NCBI RefSeq assembly: GCF_026625985.1
Contig: NZ_CP113116.1
Span: forward strand, 868,001 to 932,000
Reading direction: 5' to 3'
Length of the DNA: 64,000 nt
Origin: Mycobacterium sp. Aquia_213
GTDB lineage: Bacteria; Actinomycetota; Actinomycetes; Mycobacteriales; Mycobacteriaceae
In this document: piece by piece, positions 37,126 to 45,204 of the stretch
Numbering within the stretch: position 1 is the first letter of the stretch
Layout of the letters: the number at the start of each line of letters is the position of its first letter
Program-made: the position numbers and the translations under genes
The notes under the pieces: generated by a model
The model's database searches: none
Told to the model about the DNA's origin: nothing
What the model saw: the letters and a program-made list of their open reading frames with translations, nothing else

Positions 37126-37497
37126 CGGGTTGCCTTCGTTGTGGTGCTGCGGGACAACGTTGTTCAGGGCCCCCAAGCAGCGGCGCCCGCCGCCCGCTAA
37201 GACCGCGATTCTCTGGTCAGATCCAATTAACCCGACTAACATCATCGCTTGATTCGTCGCCCGGCGACGAATCATCAGTTGCACCCTCAATTTGGCGGTG
37301 AAGGCCGTCTGAAAACCAATAGGTGTTATGGCTATACGGCGAGTAGCGGCGCAGCTGAAGTCCTCGCGACCGCACAGGTCTCTTGACGAGATGGCCGCTG
37401 CCGCCGGTGCTTCCCACTCCTTGTCCGGACCAGGCTTTGGCCCGGATCATTATTGCGTCAACCGTTCACCTGATATACGTGGCCGGGGCGCCGACCG
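37126..37497. other. intergenic spacer upstream of the hopanoid operon
   Basis: About 370 bases without a supportable gene. It contains the palindrome at 37250 and presumably the promoter of the hpnC-ispH operon; no clear -10/-35 boxes are seen. Confidence 0.6.
37250..37274. promoter_or_regulatory. perfect 12-bp inverted repeat, operator or terminator
   Basis: TGATTCGTCGCC, one C, then GGCGACGAATCA: a perfect 25-bp dyad 223 bases upstream of hpnC. No T-run follows. The one-base centre suits a dimeric repressor better than an RNA hairpin, which would need a larger loop. Confidence 0.5.
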
Positions 37498-38451
37498 ATG
37501 CGAGTGAACTTCCTCGGTAACAGCGATTTAACTCGCGGTGAGCCCGAACGAACGCGGCAACCGGTCGCAAGCCCGGCGGAGTCACCGCCGCGCGTTCATC
37601 CCGTTGAATCGTCGACGTCCGCAGCGTTGCGGGTCCGCGAAAAAGACGAGAACTTCCCGGTCGCGCTGCGCTTCATACCGAAAGCAGTGCGCGATGACCT
37701 CCATGCGATTTACGCGATTGCTCGCACGATCGACGACCTCGGCGACACCGCACCAGGGGATCGCGTTGCCGCGCTGAATGACTTCCGCGCCGATCTCCAC
37801 CGAATCTGGCGGGGTAGCGCGCCGCGGTCGGGGGTCCTGCAGGCACTCGCGCCGACGGTGCAGGCGCACGGCCTGACCGCCGAACCATTTGACCGCCTCA
37901 TTGAGGCCAACCTGATTGACCAACGCGTCTCGAGGTACGAGACGTTCGAAGAACTGATCGGGTATTGCCGGCTCTCCGCTGACCCGGTGGGACGGTTGGT
38001 GCTCAACGTGTTCGACCAGCATTCGCCGGAGGCGGCGGAACTGTCGGACCGGGTATGTCGGGCGTTGCAACTGCTTGAACACTGGCAAGACGTCGCCGAA
38101 GACCGGCGCGCGGGCCGCGTCTACCTGCCTCGAGAAGACCTCGCGGCCTACGGCGTGGGTGAAACGGACCTCGACCGGCCTCACGCCACCGAAGCCCTTC
38201 GCGAGTTGATGATGTTTGAGATCGGCCGCGCCGCAGCACTACTCGAGTCCGGTGCGCCGCTAGTACGGCGGCTGACGGGATGGGCACGCGTCGTGGTTGC
38301 CGGTTACATCGCGGGCGGGCGCGCCGCCGCGAAAGGGTTGCGTCGCACACGCGGCGACGTGCTGGGCCGCCCGGCCAGGGCTCGCCGCCGCGATGTCGCC
38401 TGCTCGGCCGCCGCGTTGTTGCTTCGCGCTCCAACGGAATGGGCCCGATGA
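37498..38451 (+). CDS. hpnC: squalene synthase subunit HpnC (squalene/phytoene synthase family)
   Basis: 317 residues. Two Asp-rich regions typical of trans-isoprenyl head-to-head synthases are present: YAIARTIDDLGD and HWQDVAEDRRAGRVYLP. HpnC converts hydroxysqualene to squalene in the HpnCDE route; HpnD makes presqualene diphosphate from two farnesyl diphosphates. The first 40 residues are Pro/Ser/Arg-rich and unlike the core, so a later start is possible. It opens the six-gene operon and overlaps hpnD as ATGA. Confidence 0.9.
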   Translation: MRVNFLGNSDLTRGEPERTRQPVASPAESPPRVHPVESSTSAALRVREKDENFPVALRFIPKAVRDDLHAIYAIARTIDDLGDTAPGDRVAALNDFRADLHRIWRGSAPRSGVLQALAPTVQAHGLTAEPFDRLIEANLIDQRVSRYETFEELIGYCRLSADPVGRLVLNVFDQHSPEAAELSDRVCRALQLLEHWQDVAEDRRAGRVYLPREDLAAYGVGETDLDRPHATEALRELMMFEIGRAAALLESGAPLVRRLTGWARVVVAGYIAGGRAAAKGLRRTRGDVLGRPARARRRDVACSAAALLLRAPTEWAR

Positions 38452-39302
38452 GCACGCTGGAGGACGCGTACCGCGTCGCGGAAGACATCACCCGTACCCA
38501 GGCGTTGAACTTTCACTACGGCATCCGGCTCCTGCCATCGGATAAACGGTCCGCGTTGTGCGCGGTGTACGCGCTTGCGCGGCGGATCGACGATATCGGC
38601 GACGGCGATCTGCCGCCCGAGCAGAAAGTGGCCGAACTGTCGTTGGTGCGGAAATCACTTGGAAATCTAGATCATTCGTCCGATCCCGTGCTAGTGGCCG
38701 TCGCCGACTCGGCGCGCCGGTTCCCCGTTCCGGTATCGGCATTCGAGGAACTGATCGACGGCGTGCAGATGGATGTGGAAGGCGTTACCTACCAGGATTT
38801 TGCCGACCTGGTCGTGTACTGCCGGCGGGTGGCCGGATCGATCGGACGGCTGTGCCTTTCGATCTTCGGGCCGGTCGAACCGCGTACGTCGCGCTACGCC
38901 GACCAGCTCGGCATTGCGCTGCAGCAGACCAACATCCTGCGCGACGTGCGCGAGGACCTGCTCAACGGCCGAATCTATCTGCCACAAGGCGAACTCGATC
39001 GGTACGGCGTCCGTTTGACGGTCGACGAGCTCGGCGAACTCGACGACCCGGACGGACAGCTCGCTGCGCTACTCCGGTTCTGCTCCGGGCGTGCCGAAGA
39101 TTGGTACTCGTTGGGGCTCAGGCTGATTCCGCATCTGGACCGGCGCAGCGCCGCGTGCTGCCTGGCCATGTCCGGCATCTACCGTCATTTGCTCACCATC
39201 ATCAAGACTTCGCCGGCGAGCGTGTACGACCGGCGGCTGTCGCTGTCGGGAACCCAAAAGGCGCGAGTTGCCGCCGTCGCATTGGCCAGGGCGGCGTTAT
39301 GA
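38448..39302 (+). CDS. hpnD: presqualene diphosphate synthase HpnD
   Basis: 284 residues from ATG 38448, overlapping the hpnC stop by four bases. RTQALNFHYGIRLLP, YALARRIDDIGDGD and QTNILRDVREDLLNGRIYLP include both Asp-rich motifs of the family. It condenses two farnesyl diphosphates to presqualene diphosphate. The next gene, hpnE, starts within its stop codon (ATGA). Confidence 0.92.
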   Translation: MSTLEDAYRVAEDITRTQALNFHYGIRLLPSDKRSALCAVYALARRIDDIGDGDLPPEQKVAELSLVRKSLGNLDHSSDPVLVAVADSARRFPVPVSAFEELIDGVQMDVEGVTYQDFADLVVYCRRVAGSIGRLCLSIFGPVEPRTSRYADQLGIALQQTNILRDVREDLLNGRIYLPQGELDRYGVRLTVDELGELDDPDGQLAALLRFCSGRAEDWYSLGLRLIPHLDRRSAACCLAMSGIYRHLLTIIKTSPASVYDRRLSLSGTQKARVAAVALARAAL

Positions 39303-40651
39303 CCGGCGCCGCGTCGTCCCGCCTCGCCGTAATCGGCGGCGGCCTGGCCGGGATCACCGCCGCGTTGCGCTGCGCCGATGCCGGGGCCGCCGTGACGCTG
39401 TACGAGGCCCGGCCCCGGTTGGGTGGATTGACCTGTTCATTCCGCCGCGGCGAGCTGTGGGTGGACAACGGCCAACACGTGTTCCTGCGCTGCTGCACGG
39501 CTTACCGCTCGCTGGTGCAACGGCTCGGCGCCGAGCACATGACCACGCTGCAGCCGCGGCTCGACATCGCCGTTCGGAGTCCCTCCCGTGCCGCGCGGCT
39601 GCGGCGCACGGGCTGGCCCGCGCCGCTGCACCTGGCCGGGTCGCTGGCGCGCTACCCGTGGCTGGATCTCGGCGATCGCCTGCGATTCGCCCGCGCGGCG
39701 TTGGCGCTGCGGGCGGTCGACGCCGCTGACCCGGCCACCGACCAGCGTGCCTTCGGCGACTGGCTGCGCGAGCACGGTCAAAGCGCCAGTGCCGTGCATA
39801 ACTTGTGGGAGCTCGTCGGCATCGCGACCCTCAACGCCCGCGCCGACGACGCGTCGCTGTCCCTGGCGGCCACCGTGTTTCAGATCGGCATGCTGCGCGA
39901 CAACTGCAGCGGCGACATCGGTTGGTCTGCGGTGCCGTTGCAGCGGCTGCACGGCGACACCGCCGCCGATGCCCTCGCCAAGACGGGCGCCACGGTCCAG
40001 CTTCGAACCGTGGTGCGGTCGCTGTGCCGAGACAATGACGGATGGAATGTGGAAACCGACACGGGCTCGGCCCGCTTCGACGCCGTCATTCTGGCGGTGC
40101 CGCCGACTGCTGCCGAAGATGTGCTGCCCGATGGCGCGGTGGACTTAGCGCCGGGATGGTCGCGGCGACTTGGCAGTTCACCGATTATCAACCTGCACCT
40201 AATCCTCGATCGCACGGTGTTGCGGGAGCCGTTTGTCGCGGCAGTCGATAGTGAGGTGCAGTGGGTATTCGACCGCACCCAGCAAAGCGGGCTGACCTCG
40301 GGCCAGTACCTTGCCGTGTCGCTCTCGGCCGCCGACGAGTTGATCGACGTGCCCACCGCTACCCTGCGCGGTCGCTTCCTGCCCGCCCTCAAGTCGATCC
40401 TGCCGGGGCTCGAATCCGCAGAACTGCGAGACTTTTTCGTGACACGCGAGCGGGAGGCGACCTTTCGCCCATCGCCCGGGACGGCCCGGCTGCGACCACC
40501 TGCGCGTACGGCGATGTCGGGTGTATACCTGGCCGGGGCGTGGACGGCCACCGAATGGCCCGCGACGATGGAGGGCGCGGTGCGCAGCGGTGACGCCGCG
40601 GCCGCCGCGCTGCTCGCCGACGCGAGATCGCTATCGACGGAGGCGGTATGA
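39299..40651 (+). CDS. hpnE: hydroxysqualene dehydroxylase / squalene-associated FAD protein HpnE
   Basis: 450 residues. The N-terminal FAD-binding motif LAVIGGGLAGITAALRCADA is followed by VTLYEARPRLGGL, the arrangement of phytoene-desaturase-like amine-oxidase superfamily proteins, and the C-terminus has YLAGAWTATEWPATMEGAVR, which contacts the flavin. HpnE completes the HpnCDE route from farnesyl diphosphate to squalene. It overlaps its neighbours on both sides by four bases. Confidence 0.92.
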   Translation: MTGAASSRLAVIGGGLAGITAALRCADAGAAVTLYEARPRLGGLTCSFRRGELWVDNGQHVFLRCCTAYRSLVQRLGAEHMTTLQPRLDIAVRSPSRAARLRRTGWPAPLHLAGSLARYPWLDLGDRLRFARAALALRAVDAADPATDQRAFGDWLREHGQSASAVHNLWELVGIATLNARADDASLSLAATVFQIGMLRDNCSGDIGWSAVPLQRLHGDTAADALAKTGATVQLRTVVRSLCRDNDGWNVETDTGSARFDAVILAVPPTAAEDVLPDGAVDLAPGWSRRLGSSPIINLHLILDRTVLREPFVAAVDSEVQWVFDRTQQSGLTSGQYLAVSLSAADELIDVPTATLRGRFLPALKSILPGLESAELRDFFVTREREATFRPSPGTARLRPPARTAMSGVYLAGAWTATEWPATMEGAVRSGDAAAAALLADARSLSTEAV

Positions 40652-41664
40652 CGCCGATAGTCCAAACGTTGAATGATGCGCGCGAATCGATCACGCCGCT
40701 GCTGCGCAAGATGGTGCACCGGCTCGACCCGAGCACCCGGCTCGTGACCTCCTACCACCTCGGCTGGTGCGATAAGGACGGTGCCCCGACTAATACCAAC
40801 GGCGGCAAGGCTATTCGGCCCGCCCTGGCGCTGTTGGGTGCCGGGGTCGCGGGCGCCGAGCCGGAAGCGGCACTGCCCGGCGCAGTGGCCGTTGAACTGG
40901 TACACAACTTTTCGTTGGTACATGACGATCTGATAGATGGCGACGCCGAGCGCCGGCATCGGCCCACCGTCTGGGCGCAGTGGGGTGCCCCGACCGCGGT
41001 GCTGGCGGGGGACGCGATGCTGTCGCTCGCGCATGAGGTGCTGCTGGACCTGCGTTCGCCGCACGCACGCACCGCCGAAGCGATGCTCGCAGCCGCCACC
41101 AGGGAATTGATCCGGGGGCAGACTCTCGACATCGCTTTCGAGAGCCGCCGCGCCGTGAGTCTCGACGAGTGCATAGACATGGCGCGGGGCAAGACCGGGG
41201 CACTGATTTCGGTCAGCGCGGCAATCGGCGCGGTGCTGACCGGTGCGCCTACGGAAATGACCGACGCGCTGGCCGCCTACGGCGATCACCTTGGCGTCGC
41301 GTTCCAGCTCGTCGACGATCTGCTCGGTATCTGGGGCCAACCTGAAATGACCGGCAAGCCAGTGTATTCCGATCTGCGGTCGCACAAGAAGACCCTGCCG
41401 GTCACCTGGGTGATCGAGAACGGCGGGGCGGCGGGTCGCCAGCTCGCCGCTTGGCTGGACGACGAGTCGCGCGACCCGACCGATGCCGAACTGGCCGACA
41501 TTGCCGAGCTTGTCGAACAAGGGGGCGGACGCGCATGGGCGACCGATGAGGCCGCCCGCCGCGCCGCCCTGGCCGACGAGGCCGTCACACAAGCCGGGGC
41601 CGTATCCGAGCCAGCCGGCCAGCTGCGCGCACTGGCCCGCTACCTCATCGATAGAGAGGCATAG
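40648..41664 (+). CDS. polyprenyl diphosphate synthase (farnesyl/geranylgeranyl type)
   Basis: 338 residues. The first Asp-rich motif is DDLID (93-97) in SLVHDDLIDGDAERR; the second is QLVDDLLGIWG, an actinobacterial variant with Gly for the last Asp. GKAIRPALALLGAG is the Lys/Arg diphosphate-binding region. In this operon the most economical role is supply of farnesyl diphosphate for squalene, though chain length cannot be read with certainty. It overlaps hpnE by four bases and abuts shc with no gap. Confidence 0.9.
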   Translation: MTPIVQTLNDARESITPLLRKMVHRLDPSTRLVTSYHLGWCDKDGAPTNTNGGKAIRPALALLGAGVAGAEPEAALPGAVAVELVHNFSLVHDDLIDGDAERRHRPTVWAQWGAPTAVLAGDAMLSLAHEVLLDLRSPHARTAEAMLAAATRELIRGQTLDIAFESRRAVSLDECIDMARGKTGALISVSAAIGAVLTGAPTEMTDALAAYGDHLGVAFQLVDDLLGIWGQPEMTGKPVYSDLRSHKKTLPVTWVIENGGAAGRQLAAWLDDESRDPTDAELADIAELVEQGGGRAWATDEAARRAALADEAVTQAGAVSEPAGQLRALARYLIDREA

Positions 41665-43575
41665 ATGTCGACGGCACCGAACCGGATACCCGAACCGGCA
41701 CCCACCCCAGATGATCTCTGCGAGGTACGAGCCGCGTTGGATGCCGCGGTGCGCCAGCTGCGGTCGCAGCAGCATCGGGGCGGCGGATGGAAGGGCGCGC
41801 TCGACACCAACGTGACCATGGACGCCGAGGATCTGTTGATGCGCGCGTTCCTGGGCATCCTGACACCCGAGGCAACCGAGCCCACCGCACGATGGATCCG
41901 CTCGCAGCAGCGCGCGGACGGTAGCTGGTCGGTATATCCCGGCGGTCCGGGCGATCTGTCCACCTCGGCCGAGGCCTGGGTGGCTTTGCGATTGGCCGGG
42001 GACGGCCCGGCGGAGCCGCACATGGCCAAAGCGGCCGAGTTTGTGCGCGGCGCAGGTGGAGTCGAAAACAGTCGCGTATTCACGCGAATATGGTTTTCGC
42101 TGTCCGGTTTATGGTCGTGGGACGACTGTCCGGAGCTGCCGCCGGAGCTCATATTCTTCCCCTCGTGGGCGCCGCTGAACATCTACGACTGGGGCTGCTG
42201 GGCACGCGGAACGATTGTGCCGCTGATGATCGTCTGCACGCTAAAACCGGTGCGCCCTCGGTCATTCGGGATCAACGAGCTGCGGTCGGGACGGCCCCGC
42301 AAGCTCGACTGGCCGTGGACCATCGCCGGTATGTTCCAGCGGCTCGACAAAGCGCTGCACTGGTACGCGCGGCATCCGGTGCGGCCGCTGCGAACCTCAG
42401 CGATGAAGCAGGCGCTCGAATGGATCCTGGCCCGCCAGGAAGCCGACGGCGCGTGGGGTGGCATCCAGCCACCGACGGTGTATTCGATTCTGGCACTGCA
42501 TCTTATGGGCTATCCGATGGACCATCCCGCGGTGCGCGCCGGCCTCGCCGGGCTCGACGGCTTCCTCCTCCACGAGGACACTCCAGACGGGCCCACCCGC
42601 CGACTCGAGGGCTGCCAGTCACCGGTGTGGGACACCGCGCTGTCACTGGCGGCACTGCTGGACGCGGGCGTGGCCCCAGACGACCCGGCGGTGTTGCGCG
42701 CCACCGACTGGCTGCTCGACAAGCAGATCACCCGACCCGGGGATTGGCACGTGCGCCGTCCCGAATTGACGCCCGGCGCATGGGCATTCGAGTTCGCCAA
42801 CGACAATTACCCCGACACCGACGACACCGCCGAGGTCATCCTGGGCCTGAGCCGCGTCAAGCATCCCGACGCCGCCCGGGTCGCCGCCGCAGTCGATGTG
42901 GCGGTGGACTGGACTGCGGGCATGCAGTCGGGCGACGGCGGCTGGGGTGCGTTCGACGCCGACAACACCAGCACGCTGGTGACCAAGCTGCCGTTCTGCG
43001 ACTTCGGTGCGGTCACCGACCCGCCGTCGGCCGACGTCACCGCGCACGTCGTCGAGATGCTCGCCACCGAGGGGGCCCACGCCGAGCGATGCGAGCGGGG
43101 CGTGCGATGGCTGCTCGATCACCAGGAGCCGGACGGTTCCTGGTACGGCCGGTGGGGCGTCAATTACGTCTACGGAACGGGCGCGGTGGTGCCGGCATTG
43201 ATCGCGGCCGGCGTTGACGCCGGAGCGGTGCCGATCCGTTCCGCGGTGGATTGGTTGAAGCGGCACCAAAACGACGACGGCGGGTGGGGGGAGGACGCGC
43301 GCTCGTACGTCGACCGTGCCTGGGTGGGGCGCGGGGCGTCGACTCCGTCACAGACCGCGTGGGCGTTGCTCGCCCTGTTAGCGGTCGGGGATGACACCGA
43401 GGCGGTGCAACGGGGGATCGCGTGGTTGGTAACCACCCAGCGCCCCGACGGCGGATGGGACGAGCAGCATTTCACCGGTACCGGATTCCCGGTCGACATG
43501 TATATCAACTACGAGATGTACAAGCTGGTGTTTCCGATCTGGGCGCTAGGTCGTTATCTGCGGGCACGCACATGA
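41665..43575 (+). CDS. shc: squalene-hopene cyclase
   Basis: 636 residues, normal length. The protonating D-x-D-D motif is DTDD at 384-387 (NYPDTDDTAE). Several QW repeats are visible: QQRADGSWS, QEADGAWGG, QSGDGGWGAFD, QEPDGSWYG, QNDDGGWGED and QRPDGGWDE. The enzyme is a monotopic membrane protein that cyclises squalene to hopene/hopanol in one step. It is followed by ispH with an ATGA overlap. Product identity (hopene or another triterpene) is inferred from the family. Confidence 0.95.
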   Translation: MSTAPNRIPEPAPTPDDLCEVRAALDAAVRQLRSQQHRGGGWKGALDTNVTMDAEDLLMRAFLGILTPEATEPTARWIRSQQRADGSWSVYPGGPGDLSTSAEAWVALRLAGDGPAEPHMAKAAEFVRGAGGVENSRVFTRIWFSLSGLWSWDDCPELPPELIFFPSWAPLNIYDWGCWARGTIVPLMIVCTLKPVRPRSFGINELRSGRPRKLDWPWTIAGMFQRLDKALHWYARHPVRPLRTSAMKQALEWILARQEADGAWGGIQPPTVYSILALHLMGYPMDHPAVRAGLAGLDGFLLHEDTPDGPTRRLEGCQSPVWDTALSLAALLDAGVAPDDPAVLRATDWLLDKQITRPGDWHVRRPELTPGAWAFEFANDNYPDTDDTAEVILGLSRVKHPDAARVAAAVDVAVDWTAGMQSGDGGWGAFDADNTSTLVTKLPFCDFGAVTDPPSADVTAHVVEMLATEGAHAERCERGVRWLLDHQEPDGSWYGRWGVNYVYGTGAVVPALIAAGVDAGAVPIRSAVDWLKRHQNDDGGWGEDARSYVDRAWVGRGASTPSQTAWALLALLAVGDDTEAVQRGIAWLVTTQRPDGGWDEQHFTGTGFPVDMYINYEMYKLVFPIWALGRYLRART

Positions 43576-44870
43576 GGTCGGCGGTCGTGTACCTGCCGAT
43601 GAGGCAGGAGCGGCCCGGGCCGTCCGGGCCCGTGCTGGTCGCCGACATTGCGGACCCGTCGACCGCGGGGCCGCATCCCGGAGACCTCGCCGTGGCAAGC
43701 GAATTACGTTACGACGGCACGGTGTGGACGACACACGCCGGCCCGCTTGTCGCGAATTCCTTGCGGCGGCTTGGACTTCGGGTGCATCTCGGTCCCCTTG
43801 CCGTCGAGGCCGAGTGGGCATGTGCCGCGACTGCGGGCGCTGAGCAGACCGTCGCACTACGCATCAACGCCCGCAGCGCAGACGAGGCGCGAACCGTTAT
43901 GGGCACTGCCGGACCGGCGATTCACCAGTGGGCAGCCGCGGTGGGCGACCGCGACATCATGCTGGCCGGGCCACGCTCTTTCTGCGCAGGTGTGGATCGG
44001 GCGATCGAGATCGTCGAACGGGCACTGCGACATTTCGGCGCACCGGTGTACGTGCGCCGCCAGATCGTGCACAACCGTTATGTCGTGGGTGATCTCGAGA
44101 CGCGCGGCGCGGTATTCGTCGATGAGGTCGACGAAGTGCCCGGCGGTAGCACGGTAGTCCTTGCTGCGCATGGTGTCGCGCCGTCGGTGCGCCATGAGGC
44201 CCACGCGCGCGGATTGCGCGTGATTGACGCGACGTGTCCTCTCGTGGCAAAGGTGCACGCTGAAGTACGCCGTTTCGCGGGCAATGGGAATACCGTGGTC
44301 CTCATCGGCCACGACGAGCACGAGGAAGTAGTGGGCAGCCGCGGTGAGGCACCAGAAAACGTAGTGGTGGTGAGCAGTCCCGCTGAGGCGGAACTAGTCC
44401 GGCCGACTAATCCTGACAAGGTGGCCTACGTCACCCAAACCACCCTTGCCGCCGATGAGACCGAACACACCGCGGCGGTTCTCCGAGAACGTTTTCCGGC
44501 AATCGTCTCGCCGCCGCAGGAGGACATCTGCTACGCGACGACCAACCGCCAGGCGGCCGTCCGCGAGGTCGCCGCGCACTGCGATCTCGTTCTTGTGTTA
44601 GGTTCGGACAACTCCTCGAACTCCCACCGTTTGGTAGAAGTAGCCGAAAGATGTGGCACCACAGCATATCTCGTGGAGGATGCTGGTGCCGTCGATTTAC
44701 GCTGGCTGGCGGGCGCTCGCCGGGTCGGTGTGACGGCGGGAGCATCCGCGCCGCCACATCTGGTGGACGAGCTGGTGCGAACTCTGTCTGGACTTGGGCA
44801 GACCACCGTCCGGGAAGCGGTCGTGGCCGACGAGGACATCGAGTTCAGTCTTCCTCTGGAGGTGAGATGA
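43572..44870 (+). CDS. ispH: IspH (LytB) with extra N-terminal domain
   Basis: 432 residues, against about 310-330 for typical IspH. The catalytic core begins near residue 128 (DIMLAGPRSFCAGVDRA); the iron-sulfur Cys are 138, 222 and 320 (SFCAG, TCPLV, EDICYAT), with the spacing expected from the family. The N-terminal 125 residues (starting MRSAVVYLPMRQERPG) have no cluster ligands and no recognised motif. IspH is the last MEP-pathway step, making IPP and DMAPP. Its place at the end of the hopanoid operon suggests a dedicated copy that raises precursor flow. Confidence 0.92.
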   Translation: MRSAVVYLPMRQERPGPSGPVLVADIADPSTAGPHPGDLAVASELRYDGTVWTTHAGPLVANSLRRLGLRVHLGPLAVEAEWACAATAGAEQTVALRINARSADEARTVMGTAGPAIHQWAAAVGDRDIMLAGPRSFCAGVDRAIEIVERALRHFGAPVYVRRQIVHNRYVVGDLETRGAVFVDEVDEVPGGSTVVLAAHGVAPSVRHEAHARGLRVIDATCPLVAKVHAEVRRFAGNGNTVVLIGHDEHEEVVGSRGEAPENVVVVSSPAEAELVRPTNPDKVAYVTQTTLAADETEHTAAVLRERFPAIVSPPQEDICYATTNRQAAVREVAAHCDLVLVLGSDNSSNSHRLVEVAERCGTTAYLVEDAGAVDLRWLAGARRVGVTAGASAPPHLVDELVRTLSGLGQTTVREAVVADEDIEFSLPLEVR

Positions 44871-44871
44871 A

Positions 44872-45138
44872 GTGGCGAGGCTCCATGTCTACCTCGGCAG
44901 TCGTCTGACCCGTGAGGCCGCCGGCAGAAGTGTTGGCCGCCCGCCGGATATGCACGTGACCCGACAAAATATCCCCATCACCGGCGCTAGTTCCGGCTTG
45001 GGCGGCGGGATGGCACGGCAGTCCGCGTCTCAGGGACGCTACCTCGCGCTGTCTGCTCGCCGCACCGATCGGCTGGCCGAGTTGAAAGTCCCGCTGTTGC
45101 GTGTGGTTCCGCTATCGATGCTGATGCGTTTCGCATAG
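44872..45138 (+). pseudogene. 5' fragment of a short-chain dehydrogenase
   Basis: From GTG 44956 it reads TRQNIPITGASSGLGGGMA and then LALSARRTDRLAELK, closely matching the SDR relic at 36269 (ITGASSGLGAGTA, RRTDRLDELK). It then loses similarity and stops at 45138, about 60 residues into a normal 250-residue protein. It lies directly after ispH, whose stop is followed by a TG overlap. It is a truncated copy, not a functional enzyme. Confidence 0.8.
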
Positions 45139-45204
45139 CAAGCATTTTTCGGCCGGCCGCTGATAATTGCGGCCTGGTGCACGCTCGGAGGGAGAGAGAC
45201 AAGC

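Noticed and set aside
38558..40651. 697-residue frame on the plus strand over hpnD and hpnE
   Set aside because: Its N-terminal third is hpnD out of frame; only the part from 39299 is real (hpnE).
39880..42021. 713-residue open frame on the minus strand across hpnE, the prenyl synthase and shc
   Set aside because: Antisense shadow of strongly supported genes in high-GC DNA; Arg/Gly/Pro-rich translation without any domain.
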